Shown: positions 43,862-53,100 of the stretch, piece after piece
Position numbering within the stretch: the first letter of the stretch is position 1
How the letters are laid out: each line of letters opens with the position of its first letter
Assembly (NCBI RefSeq): GCF_000379525.1
Contig: NZ_KB902531.1
Location: 79,616 to 143,615, forward strand
DNA: 64,000 nt
Source: Lamprocystis purpurea DSM 4197
GTDB taxonomy: Bacteria; Pseudomonadota; Gammaproteobacteria; Chromatiales; Chromatiaceae
Reading direction: 5' to 3'
Program-made: the position numbers and the translations under genes
The notes under the pieces: generated by a model
Databases searched by the model: none
Seen by the model: the letters and a program-made list of their open reading frames with translations, nothing else
What the model was told of the DNA's origin: nothing

Positions 43862-44959
43862 CTAGTCTTCCTTAGATGACGGCTTCGATGTCGGCTTTGA
43901 TGACGGCCTCGATGACGGACGGTTCAGCGCGCGCGCACGGGCGTGCTCGATGCTCTCCAAGAGCTTACGTTCCAGCAGCTCGCGCGGCGGCAACTCGGTG
44001 AGATAGCTGGCCACCCGGATCGAGCCTTCGGCCAGCTCCAGCAGTTCGATCTGCTCCTCGTTCTTGTCGGCGCAGAGGATCAGCCCGAGCGGCGGGTTCT
44101 CGCCGGGCCGGCGTTCGTAGCGGTCCAGCCAGCGTAGATACAGCTCCATCTGCCCCTTGTCGCGCGCATCGAAACGGCCCAGTTTGAGGTCGATGGCGAC
44201 CAGCGCCCGCAAGGCGCGGTGGAAAAACAGGAGATCGAGATAGTAGTCGTCGGCGCCGATCGACATCCGCTTCTGGCGCGCGACGAAGGTGAAACCCGAG
44301 CCCAGTTCCAAGAGGAAGGTCTCGATCTCGCGCAGGATGGCCGCTTCGAGGTCCGCTTCGCTGAAGTCCGTCGGCAGACCTAGGAAATCGAGGACATAGG
44401 GGTCGCGAAAGACAAGGTCGGGCGTCACCCGCCCCTCGTCGCGCAGCGCGTCCAGCGTCTGTGCGACCACGCCCGCGGGCTGTTTGGCGATGGCCGTGCG
44501 CTCGAAGAGCATCCCGTCCATCTTGGCCTTGAGCGTGCGGGTGCTCCAGCGCTCGACACGACAGATCTCGGTGTAGAATTGTCGCTTGAGCGGTTCGTCG
44601 ATGGCGATCAGCTCCCGCAGGTGGGTCCAGCTCAATTGTGCACGCAGTGCGTGCACAATCTCCGTATCCGGAAAGACCTCGGCGAAACGGACCATGTAGT
44701 GGATGTTCCGCTTATTGAACCCGCGGCCGAACTCACCCATGAGATGAGCCGCCACGGCCTCGATGATCTGATTGCCATAGGCGGCGCGTCCGTCGCCGAG
44801 AAGCTCGCTGCGCAGACGTACCCCAACTTGCCAGTACAGCCAGACCAGCTCGCTGTTGACGGCCTGCGCGACCCGGCCGCGCGCCTGTTCGATGAGCGCG
44901 CGCAGCTCCCCCACTAGGGCATCGGGCGCGTAAGGCACGAGTGGATCGGGCATTTTCAA
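43862..44959 (-). CDS. PDDEXK nuclease, DUF1016 (YhcG) family
   Basis: A 365-residue protein with the N-terminal DUF1016 helical domain (YWQVGVRLRSELL, FGRGFNKRNIHYMVRFAEVF, LSWTHLRELIAI) and the C-terminal PD-(D/E)xK nuclease fold (DDYYLDLLFFHRALRALVAI followed by DLKLG). The extreme C-terminus is a Pro/Ser/Lys tail (RPSSRPSSKPTSKPSSKED) encoded by a 12-bp tandem repeat. Such proteins are frequent in restriction-modification islands, and here the gene is embedded between the DUF1156 methylase and DUF499 ATPase, suggesting it is the cutting subunit. Confidence 0.85.
   Translation of the reverse strand: MKMPDPLVPYAPDALVGELRALIEQARGRVAQAVNSELVWLYWQVGVRLRSELLGDGRAAYGNQIIEAVAAHLMGEFGRGFNKRNIHYMVRFAEVFPDTEIVHALRAQLSWTHLRELIAIDEPLKRQFYTEICRVERWSTRTLKAKMDGMLFERTAIAKQPAGVVAQTLDALRDEGRVTPDLVFRDPYVLDFLGLPTDFSEADLEAAILREIETFLLELGSGFTFVARQKRMSIGADDYYLDLLFFHRALRALVAIDLKLGRFDARDKGQMELYLRWLDRYERRPGENPPLGLILCADKNEEQIELLELAEGSIRVASYLTELPPRELLERKLLESIEHARARALNRPSSRPSSKPTSKPSSKED
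43875..43922. repeat. 12-bp tandem repeat encoding the DUF1016 C-terminal tail
   Basis: Four units of a GATGACGGCTTC-type 12-mer run head to tail (43875, 43887, 43899, 43911) with a few substitutions. Read on the minus strand, each unit adds four residues of an S-[RK]-P-[ST] tail. Unit length is a multiple of three, so copy number can change without frameshift. Confidence 0.75.
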
Positions 44960-44967
44960 TCCTCCGG

Positions 44968-47709
44968 TCAGAACAGTTTCATCTGCGGGTCAGCGGTTTC
45001 GACCGGCTGCGTCGGCGCGGGTAGGGAGCGCGAGCCGACCAGGAAGTTCTCGTAGAGCGCCCGCTCCTTGTCGCCGGGCGGTAGCACATCGACGATGCTC
45101 TGCGCCAGGCGCTGCATGTGATCGGCGCCACCGGCAGGCAGGGCGGCGCCCAGGAAGTCGGCCAGCTCCTGTCGCTCGCCGGCCGCCCAGAGATTCGCGG
45201 CCCGGTGCAGTACGTCGATGAGCGGTGCCAGGGTCCCGGTTGCCGCCGGATCGCCGAGGCCCTTGATCTTCTTGCGGTCGAGCGGACCCTTGAGATTCAC
45301 CTTGTCGCCCTTCTTGTGGAGCACACCCCGGTCGGCGACGAGTTCGTTGAACTCGCAGCCCATCGACTGGGCCATGTGGATCGCCTCGCCGCTGTCGACC
45401 TCGGTGGTGCCGAAGGCCCAGCGCCAGATCACATAGAAGCGGCTGGCCTCGTCCACATCGCCCGCGGCCTCACCATGGACGATGCGCTGCAGGGCATAGT
45501 CGGCGACGATGCCCCGGACCCGATCGAGCAGTTCGGCGATCGTGACCTCCTCGCCGCTGAGCTTCAGCACCCGCTTGTGCCGGCCGAAGACCTCCACCGC
45601 GGGACCGATGGCCGACATGAAGAAATCGGCGCCGCGGATGCCTTGGGACCAGAAGTGGTCGAGGCGTTGCGACAGTGTGGACTTCAGCTCGGGCTCTACG
45701 TCGTCAAGAAAACCCGCATCATCAGCGGTGCGTGGCCTGCACACGATGAATACAGACGACGCAAGGGACGCGGCACCCTGGGCAGCCGTCCTCGTTCGCA
45801 TCTCCGTGTCGATAGGCCAGGATGCAGTCACCACGAGGTCCGAGTCGAGCAGCGCCTTGAGCAGGGTCTCCCAGGCGGCCGTGGTCTTGTGGGCGAACAC
45901 GATGACGACAAGCGCGTGTTCTCCACACGCGGCTCGCATCGCACCAAACGCCTTCGCCATCTCAGTTTCGTAGAACTCGCGCGCCTTCGCAGCGCCACCG
46001 TGACGCGAGTCTTGCTGCACGATTTCGCGCCGCTTGGGCGTCAGTGCACCGGCGAGTTCCCCAGGAAACGCCTGACCAACGCTCCTCTTGAGCCAGACGA
46101 AAAAGAAGTCCGACAAATCGGCGTATGGGACCGAATCGTAGTACGGCGGGTCAGTGATTACCGGGTCTAGTGGCTCCATAATCCACGATAGGTCAGTGGC
46201 AGATCCGAGGTGAACTGCAACGGGATTCTGGAACGAGTTGTGTTCTGCGACGGCTGCAACAAGGTCCATGGCGCCCGTCCAACTGGCCGCCTTGTCACCC
46301 GTCGGGTTGCTCTCTACGTAATCCCAGACCATGGCGATGGCTTGTTTTGAGAAAGCGCCTTGAATTTTCTCACCCTGAGTGTACCAGCGACAGAGCCGTG
46401 TGCATTGGTTAGCGATTCGATTCAGGGCGAAAGCAAGGTAAAGCGCGACTGCGTTTGCGTAGTCTTCGTCTTCGCCATCGTTCAGCATTTTAGCGCGAGC
46501 CGACTCGATGGCACAGGCATACTCGTTGAGCACTACGAACTGGCGGGGGTTGTAGAGCTTTCCGAACGTGTCGAAGCCGTATCGGACTACGGCACTCAGG
46601 CCCCGCGCATTAGATGACGGGCGCTTGGTCGGAATAACTTCTTCCATCGCTGGAACTGCTTGCGCCATCTCAACTGCGGCCTGAACCGCCTCAGCATCCT
46701 CTTTCGTGGCTTGTCGGTAGGTTCGCCCTTGCTCGGAGTTGGAGACTTCGCAGACCACCAAGAGTTCTTCCCCGATTCTTCCTGCTACGCCCTCTTCACG
46801 TATGTAGCGGCTCGGCGTGATCTGCTTGCACGCCGGACACGTCAACTTTCCGCCAGAATACGTGCCTTCAGAAGGGTCGAACGTGATGGCTTCGCCCTCC
46901 CGAATCGGTGTCACCCATCCTCGCGGATCACTTGCATCCATCTCTACGTCGAATGCAATCGGCCTAGCATCTTGGCGGGTGAGCCACGACTGGGCGATGA
47001 CGGGAATCCTCACGCGACAAGCCGGGTTTGAGCAACGAACAGTCTTGGCCCAGAAGTATGCGAGGATTTCACGCCCAGGACTGCTCGGATAGAGTTTCGA
47101 GCAATTGGCGCGCACACGACTCTGAACGAGAGTTCCCCACGTCCGAATGTCGTGCGATAGCTTGGTTTCGCTCGCGCAGACGATCTCATCAAGGGAAAGT
47201 TGGCCGCTCGTTGCCTTCTTCTGACTGCGGGTCCTGGCATGCTTCTGAGGAAGGTACAGGCCGGCGACGCCAAGAAGATAGGCTACCGGGTTTAAGTCGG
47301 CGGCGAGCGTCTGACAGCCCAATCGTGCAGCCTCTAGAGGAATGGAACCACCGCCCGAGAACGGGTCCAGAACGCGCGGAGGCGTTAGTTTTCCGGTCCT
47401 TCGCTGATGAGCTTCTCCCACCAAACGAGCTGCTTCGGCGAGGCGCATGTTTAGGGGAGTGCCAGGTTCTGTCGCATCCCACTCGATGATGTCCCGAATC
47501 AGGCCATGCAAACGTTGCCGCTCTTCCTCGTCTTTTGGCGCATCCACAAGAGCAGCAAACGCGATTGCGCGACAGGCTGCGAGAGGCCTGCGGGCCCACC
47601 AAGGGTGCAGGGTCTGCAGATGCTTTTTTCCTCGGTATTTCTCCTTCGAGGCGATCTCTCCGATCTTAAGTATCGGAAGGCTGTCCTCAATGAGGCGCCG
47701 GTCGGTCGT
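44968..47709 (-). CDS. DUF1156-family adenine-specific DNA methylase, probable ACG start
   Basis: A 913-residue methylase. The frame continues 54 codons upstream of the first GTG (47547) and encodes the expected N-terminus: DRRLIEDSLPILKIGEIASK, then LHPWWARRPLAACRA. A TGA lies two codons before the ACG at 47707-47709, and no ATG occurs in the extension. ACG sits exactly where homologues have ATG (M-T-D-R-R-L-I), with GGAG 7 bases upstream. Motif I is DPFSGGG (115-121) and motif IV DPPYYDSVPYADLSDFF. It would modify adenines in self DNA for the DUF499/helicase/DUF1016 system. Translation may be weak, or the gene may be impaired. DUF1016 follows by 8 bp. Confidence 0.8.
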   Translation of the reverse strand, partial: TTDRRLIEDSLPILKIGEIASKEKYRGKKHLQTLHPWWARRPLAACRAIAFAALVDAPKDEEERQRLHGLIRDIIEWDATEPGTPLNMRLAEAARLVGEAHQRRTGKLTPPRVLDPFSGGGSIPLEAARLGCQTLAADLNPVAYLLGVAGLYLPQKHARTRSQKKATSGQLSLDEIVCASETKLSHDIRTWGTLVQSRVRANCSKLYPSSPGREILAYFWAKTVRCSNPACRVRIPVIAQSWLTRQDARPIAFDVEMDASDPRGWVTPIREGEAITFDPSEGTYSGGKLTCPACKQITPSRYIREEGVAGRIGEELLVVCEVSNSEQGRTYRQATKEDAEAVQAAVEMAQAVPAMEEVIPTKRPSSNARGLSAVVRYGFDTFGKLYNPRQFVVLNEYACAIESARAKMLNDGEDEDYANAVALYLAFALNRIANQCTRLCRWYTQGEKIQGAFSKQAIAMVWDYVESNPTGDKAASWTGAMDLVAAVAEHNSFQNPVAVHLGSATDLSWIMEPLDPVITDPPYYDSVPYADLSDFFFVWLKRSVGQAFPGELAGALTPKRREIVQQDSRHGGAAKAREFYETEMAKAFGAMRAACGEHALVVIVFAHKTTAAWETLLKALLDSDLVVTASWPIDTEMRTRTAAQGAASLASSVFIVCRPRTADDAGFLDDVEPELKSTLSQRLDHFWSQGIRGADFFMSAIGPAVEVFGRHKRVLKLSGEEVTIAELLDRVRGIVADYALQRIVHGEAAGDVDEASRFYVIWRWAFGTTEVDSGEAIHMAQSMGCEFNELVADRGVLHKKGDKVNLKGPLDRKKIKGLGDPAATGTLAPLIDVLHRAANLWAAGERQELADFLGAALPAGGADHMQRLAQSIVDVLPPGDKERALYENFLVGSRSLPAPTQPVETADPQMKLF

Positions 47710-47841
47710 GCTTCACTCCTGTCGTCTCGCCGGGCTGCCGGCTGGGCCGCAAAGCCTGCGCTGCGGTGCAGATGCAACTGATGTCCTCTTTCAGCGCTGG
47801 TCATCGTCCGCCACCGCGCCTAATCTCTCAAGAATACCGAT

Positions 47842-48036
47842 CTATCCATTCAGGTCGCGACGCCAGTGACGATAGTGCCCGCCCCCACGTTGGCCGTGGC
47901 CGCGCCCTTGCCCGATCAGTTTGCCGACGATCGTCGCTGCGACATAGACGCCTCGTTCTTCCAGATACGGCCTCAGTAGGGCCTTGACGAATGCCTCCTC
48001 CGTCTGGCCTTCGACGAGGACGATCAAGCGCGTCAC
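47842..48036 (-). pseudogene. Truncated DUF4276 (TOPRIM-like) protein
   Basis: A 64-residue frame beginning MTRLIVLVEGQTEEAFVKAL and ending GGGHYRHWRRDLNG. This is the first third of a DUF4276 protein, normally around 200 residues, with the VEG.TE motif intact. The rest is missing; the 132 bp to the DUF1156 start carries no continuing frame. The ATG overlaps the ATPase stop (48033-48036), which mirrors the pair at 8348-10002. As it stands it lacks the later acidic TOPRIM residues and is probably inactive. Confidence 0.75.
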
Positions 48037-49142
48037 GGACGACCTCCGATGACACCCTTATTAAAGATGTCCGACAGGCTGTAGTCCTCCAGCCAGCCAT
48101 CGAGGGTCTTTGGGTCAGGGCGATGCAGCCGTGTCTGCGCATTGTTCCGCTCAACGACCACGACCTCCGCCGGCTCGAAATGGTCGAGGAAGGCCGTGGA
48201 TTGCGTGGCAAAGAGCACCTGGGTGCGGTGCGCGACCGAGCGCGCCAACTCGGCGAGCAGCCCGATGGCGGCCGGGTGCAGGCCCAGTTCGGGCTCGTCG
48301 ATGCTGATGAACCGCGGGAGCTTCTCCGTCGGCTGGGCGAGGGCCGTGATCAGTGCGATGGCGCGCAGGGTGCCGTCCGAGAGCTGGTGGGCGCCAAAGC
48401 GCTCGTCGCGGTCATCGCTCCAGTCGAGACGCACGCTGCCGCCGTTGGTCGGGGTCGGCAGGAGTTCGCGCACGACTGGGGCCACTCGCTGCACGAGCGC
48501 ACTGATACGCCGCCAGGCCTTTTGCTCGGCCTGATCATCGCCGCGTTGGAGCCGGGCGAGAAAGGCCGCGAGGTTGCTGCCATCGGAACGCAGGTATTGG
48601 TCGTCTTCGGCCCGTGCATGGGTGCGCAGTGCCGAGGTCATGGAGGTATCGTGGAAGTGAAAAAAGGTCAACTGCGAAAGCCAATCGTTGACGGTCCTCG
48701 CGGTGGGGTCGGCGGGTGCCCGATCGCGCAGCAAGGATTCCCAGTGACCTGCGCCCAGACTGGTCATTCCCGGGTCTTGCTGGTTGGGCGGGCGGTAGCC
48801 AACCGATTCGTCGAGATACATGAGCCGGTCGCCCGCGGCGTATCCGAGTCGTGCGTAATACTGATTGGACGAACCCGCCTGCTCGAAATCAAGTTGCAGG
48901 GTGATGGCCTGGGTGTGTTTCGGCCCGTAGTGCAACAGGGCCGCGGCACCGCCGGCCGCTTCGCCAACGAACCGTTGCAGCGCGCTGGTCCGCATCAGGG
49001 CCACCATGCGCAGCGCCTTCAGGAGGTTGGACTTTCCCGATCCGTTGGCACCGATCAAGACCGTCAGTGGACCCGGCATCAGTTCGACGTCGCGCAGGGA
49101 CCCGAATCCCTTGATGCGGATGCGCTTTAAACCATTGGTCAT
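48033..49142 (-). CDS. AAA_21-type ATPase paired with DUF4276 fragment
   Basis: A 369-residue ATPase. It has IRIKGFGSLRDVELMPGP, Walker A VLIGANGSGKSNLLKALR, a signature region QLSDGTLRAIALITAL, Walker B RFISIDEPELGLHPAAI and the switch strand VLFATQSTAFLDHF. It is of the class usually partnered by a DUF4276/RloB nuclease in phage defence. Its ATG overlaps the stop of a 30-residue DUF1156 remnant, and its stop overlaps the DUF4276 fragment. Start context AGGAGTGAAGCATGACC is nearly identical to that of the DUF1156 methylase start at 47709. Confidence 0.85.
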   Translation of the reverse strand: MTNGLKRIRIKGFGSLRDVELMPGPLTVLIGANGSGKSNLLKALRMVALMRTSALQRFVGEAAGGAAALLHYGPKHTQAITLQLDFEQAGSSNQYYARLGYAAGDRLMYLDESVGYRPPNQQDPGMTSLGAGHWESLLRDRAPADPTARTVNDWLSQLTFFHFHDTSMTSALRTHARAEDDQYLRSDGSNLAAFLARLQRGDDQAEQKAWRRISALVQRVAPVVRELLPTPTNGGSVRLDWSDDRDERFGAHQLSDGTLRAIALITALAQPTEKLPRFISIDEPELGLHPAAIGLLAELARSVAHRTQVLFATQSTAFLDHFEPAEVVVVERNNAQTRLHRPDPKTLDGWLEDYSLSDIFNKGVIGGRP

Positions 49143-49231
49143 GCTTCACTCCTAATAGACTTTTCCTTGGCGCTGTATTCGCTGATCGCCGTCAACGGCA
49201 GGCTGTCCTTGATGAGGCGCCGGTCGGTCAT
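49139..49231 (-). pseudogene. 30-codon N-terminal remnant of a second DUF1156 methylase
   Basis: The frame from ATG 49231 reads MTDRRLIKDSLPLTAISEYS then AKEKSIRSEA and stops at 49139. The first 27 residues match the start of DUF1156 methylases of the LPLTAISEYSAKEKSIR type, a different paralogue from the methylase at 44968. Its start overlaps the transposase stop and its stop overlaps the ATPase start, both as ATGA. It could be a coupling leader for the ATPase. Confidence 0.75.
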
Positions 49232-50169
49232 GGTGGTGTGTGCTCGGTTCTTGGGTTACTGGCCGGCGGGCCGCCGGCGGTCCCAGCGGCCGGCGGGTCG
49301 CCGGCGCTCCCGCTCGCGCTGCTGAAGGGCCAGGCTTCGGGGGTGGGGGCGAGGCCGGCCTTGACGGGGTTGTGGTGGATGTAATCGATCACCGCGGCGT
49401 AGTGGCGCTCGTCGCGCACACACCGGTCCCAATACTCGCGCTGCCACAACTGCTGTGCCTGCCGGCCCGGGAGCTCCGGCGGCCCGCCGGGGAGCGCCGG
49501 CGGCTCGCCGGCCCGGGACCGCCGGCGGCCCGCCGGCCGGTCATTTTCCAGCAGGGCCAGTATCCGCTTTGACGTGTATGACTTCCAGCTATGCAGGATG
49601 CTATCGAGCGGCCAGCCCGGGAGGGTTTCGATCAGGACATGGACATGGTTCGGCATGACCACCCAGGCCAGCAGCCGATAGCGCTGGCCATCGAAGTGCT
49701 GCCAGTTGTCGATGACGATTTGAGCGCACTCGGGGCGTGCGAGGACGCAGGACCCGTGGCCGGCGTCGAGATAGGCGTCGATTCGTTCGCGGCGACGGCG
49801 GTCGCGGTGTTCCGCGGAGAGATTTGCCAGTTCGCACCTGAGGTCTTCCAGGACCTGCGATGGGAGCGAGTCGGCGAGACGGTAGGTGATGGCCTGGATG
49901 GCGTTGTCGCCGTGAAAATGGGGGAGGTAGCCGCGGGATGACCAGAGGGGTTTGGAGCCCTGGCTGTTGGTGCTTCGCGCCGCCGGGCCGGCGGCGGTCC
50001 CAGGGGTTGTGCTTCGTGCCGCCGGGCCGGCGGCGGTCCCAGGGGTTGCGCTTCGCGCCGCCGGGCCGGCGGCGGTCCCAGGGCTTGCGCTTCGCGCCGC
50101 TGGGGCGGCGGCGGTCCTGCTTGGGGCGGCTGGGCCGACGGTCTTGGGTGGACTGTTCTCGGTGGTCAT
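49228..50169 (-). CDS. REP-associated tyrosine transposase (RAYT, Y1_Tnp)
   Basis: A 313-residue HUH-type single-strand transposase. The histidine pair is in VVMPNHVHVLIETLPGWPL, and the nucleophile Tyr is in RDERHYAAVIDYIHHNPVKA followed by GLAPTPEAWPFSS. Before the catalytic domain lies an about 80-residue Ala/Pro/Gly leader with GTAAGPAARS three times, encoded by a 39-bp tandem repeat. Similar GC-rich insertions interrupt the centre (GEPPALPGGPPELPGR) and the C-terminus (GTAGGPPAS). RAYTs mobilise REP palindromes rather than themselves. Its ATG overlaps the helicase stop and its TGA overlaps the next ATG, so it behaves as an ordinary operon member. Confidence 0.87.
   Translation of the reverse strand: MTTENSPPKTVGPAAPSRTAAAPAARSASPGTAAGPAARSATPGTAAGPAARSTTPGTAAGPAARSTNSQGSKPLWSSRGYLPHFHGDNAIQAITYRLADSLPSQVLEDLRCELANLSAEHRDRRRRERIDAYLDAGHGSCVLARPECAQIVIDNWQHFDGQRYRLLAWVVMPNHVHVLIETLPGWPLDSILHSWKSYTSKRILALLENDRPAGRRRSRAGEPPALPGGPPELPGRQAQQLWQREYWDRCVRDERHYAAVIDYIHHNPVKAGLAPTPEAWPFSSASGSAGDPPAAGTAGGPPASNPRTEHTPP
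49258..49284. repeat. 27-bp GC-rich repeat inside the RAYT gene (copy A)
   Basis: The block from ACTGGCCGGCGGGCCG to GGTCCC matches 50943-50969 in the helicase gene at 26 of 27 bases. It contains the palindrome CCGGCGG.CCGCCGG. On the minus strand it encodes GTAGGPPAS. It is probably part of the REP family used by this RAYT. Confidence 0.75.
49973..50128. repeat. 39-bp tandem repeat in the RAYT leader, four units
   Basis: Units begin at 49973, 50012, 50051 and 50090; the first three are nearly identical and the fourth is diverged. Each starts CTTCGCGCCGCCGGGCCGGC and contains GGCGGCGGTCCC. Each unit adds 13 residues in frame to the transposase. There are no spacers and the unit is coding, so this is not a CRISPR array. 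The core resembles the 27-bp repeats at 49258 and 50943. Confidence 0.85.
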
Positions 50170-53100
50170 GGGGTTGGACCTCCGGACAGGCGGATGGATA
50201 CCCGTCGGTTGGTGGCGTCGATGGCAGCGCCGAGCGCGGCGTCTTTGGCCGACAGCTCAAGGACCTGACCGTCTTGGGCAGCGTAGATCGAGACCTGTTC
50301 GCCAAGGTGCTGGACCTGCGCCCACTCGCTGGCCTTGAGCCAGAGACGCCCATCCGCGTCGAGCCGGCGGGCCAGGATGAAGCGTACCGCCTGGCCGTCG
50401 GTGTCGCCAGCGATGGCGTCAAAGCCGAGTCCGTCGTCACGCCGGTCAACGAGCGCGCGGCCCTGGGCGGCCTCGACCTCACGCACGCGCCCGAGCAGCG
50501 CGTCATCGGCCTGGGCTTCACCCACGCGGGCCGCCGCCGGCAGCACCGTGACCACGCCGAGGAACTCCGGCGCCCGCGGGACGAGCTGCTGCTCAAGTCG
50601 CACCTCGGCCAGCCGCTCTTGCGGGCGGCGCTTGGCGTCCTCCATCAGCCGTTGCTCGCGACCGATGGCCAGCGCCATGTCCTGGCCCGCGCCCGCCTTG
50701 GCGTCGAGGTCGAGCAGTCGGTCGGCGTGACGGCTGATGACGACCCGGAAGGAGCGCTCCAGCCAGCGTTCCTTGAGGCCCAGGTCCTTGAGCCGCCCGC
50801 TCGCCACCGTATCGACGAAGCCCGGGCGCGTGGCGGCATGGCGGCGCTGGTCGAAGTCGGTCAGCGGGGGTGGTGACGCGCCGTCGGAGCCTGGGCGAAG
50901 GTCGTGCAGGTGGATGGGGTGCGCGGCGACGAAGGCCGGGTGACTGGCCGGCAGGCCGCCGGCGGTCCCGTCGCCGGCCAGGCCGATCTCGCGCACGGCA
51001 AAGAGGCGCTGCGACAGCACGCGGCCGGTGCCGTCGCCGACGCTGCCGCGGAAGAACCAGAGTCGCTCTGGGGCCTTGGCATCGACGTCCCGAAAAACGG
51101 CGCCGCGGGCGAGCGCATCGATGCAGCCGGACTCGGCGGCCTGGAGCACGGACTCGAAGAGCGGATGGCCGGGGCCGAGGAGGTCGGTGCGGCCGTCTTC
51201 GCCGACGGTGGTCTTGTCGAAGGTGAGCGAGAGGTAAGCGCGCTCGACGGTGCCATGGCGACGGCGAAACGCGATCTCCTGCTCCCGGCGCAGGTTCAGG
51301 GGGACGCGCTCGCAGCGAATCTTGCCGTCGGCGCGGCGCTCCCAGCGTCCGCGGTTGCGCTCGAGCGAGCGGGTAAAGAAGGCTTCGAGGTGGGCCGGGA
51401 GCAAGGCCTGGCTGGCCGAGCGGGCGGCCTCGAAACGCAGCTCGGGCAGGTTCACGAAGCGGCGCGCGAGCCCCTCCTCGCGGGCGGCGGTCAGCGCGGC
51501 CTGGTGCTCGGGGCTCACGGCCTGCTCAATGCCGGCCACCGCGTCCGCGAGCCGGCGGCGGTTGGTGATGCAGTCGATGATGAGGTCGGCAAGCGAGATC
51601 TCATGGTCTTCGAGCAGGTCGCCGATCAGGTCGAATACACGGTCGGAGCCCAGTCCCTGGCGCATCTCCTCCATCTTGCGCAGCAGCGCCGCGAGCACCG
51701 CACCCTCGCGGGTATCGGTGGCGACGAGGTTGAAGATGAATACCTCATTCTGCTGCCCGATGCGGTGGATGCGGCCCATCCGCTGTTCGAGGCGGTTCGG
51801 GTTCCAGGGGATGTCGTAATTGACCATCTGGTTGCAGAACTGGAGGTTGATGGACTCGCCGCCCGCCTCGGTGGCCACCATGATCTGCGCCGGGCCGCGG
51901 AACAATTCCTGTTGCCGGCGGCGCTGGTCCATCGAGAGCGCGCCCTCGATGACGGCGACCGTGAAGCCCTGCCCGCGCAGTTGGCTCACCAGGAAGGTCA
52001 AGGTGTCCTTCGCCTCGGTGAAGATCAGCAGCTTTTCGCCCCGGGCGGCCAGCCCTTGGTCCCGCAGGATCGCGTCGGTGAGCTGGATGAGTTTGGCCTC
52101 GATGCCGCTGCCCAGCGCGGCCCGGGCGCGGCGCACGAGCCGTTCGAGCGCCAACACCTCGGCCTCCAGTTCCTCGATCGACTTGGCGTTGGTCAGGCGC
52201 TCGACCAGGGAGTCTTCGATGTCCCAGCGTTCGGTCTCGGCGAGGTCATCGAGGTCCTCCACGGCGGCGCCGCCCAGCAGTTCGTCGAGCGTTGCGTCGT
52301 CAGTGCCGGCTTGCAGTGCGCTGCGCGCCTTGGTGGCGACGAGGGCGCGGACCTGGTCGAGTAACGTTTGCAAGCGCTCGTGGCGGCGCGTCAGTGACGC
52401 GGTGATCGCCGCGAGGCTCGACGTCAGACGACGCTGCAGGATGGTCATGGCGAAACCGACGTTGCGTTTCTCCTTCTGCATCGCCTTGTTGAAGTGCTCG
52501 GACACATACTCGGTGACCTCCTCGTAGAGGTCGCGCTCGGCGCGGCTCAAATCGAAGGCGACGGTCTTGACCGTGCGCTGGGGAAACAGGGGCGAGCCGT
52601 CGAAGCGACACATCTCCTCCTTGAGTCGCCGCAGGATGATCGGGTTATCCTGGCTGGACATGGCCTCTTCAAGGATGTGGCGGTCAGCGAAGAGGTCTTT
52701 GTCGAGCAGTTCGAGCAGCAAGCGGAAGTTCTCTGGGTCGCCCTTGTGTGGCGTCGCGGTGAGCAGCAGCAGGTGTTTGGTACGCACCGAGAGTTCTTCG
52801 CCAAGGCGGTAGAGTCGGGTCTTGCGGGTCTTCAGCGAGCGTGTGCCCTGGCGGTAGGCCGCCATCTTGTGCGCCTCGTCCGCGATCACGAGGTCCCAGT
52901 CGGCCTCCTTGAGGGTCTTCAGGATGTTGTCCCGCGCAGCCCAGTAGACCGAGGTGATGCAGCGGTCGTTTTCGGTCCAGGGGTTACGCCCGACGTTGGC
53001 CTTGAGTACGCCGTTGTCAATGATCGTGAACGCCTCGGAGAACTTTTCCGCAAGCTCCTCCTGCCACTGGCGGGAGACCAGCGGCGGAACGACGATGAGG

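Noticed and set aside
47547..47547. GTG at 47547 as the true start of the DUF1156 methylase
   Set aside because: It would remove the conserved LHPWWARRPLAACRA segment that continues in frame upstream, and it has no ribosome site.
49973..50128. Possible CRISPR array
   Set aside because: Units are directly adjacent with no spacers, are in frame in a transposase gene, and no cas gene is present.
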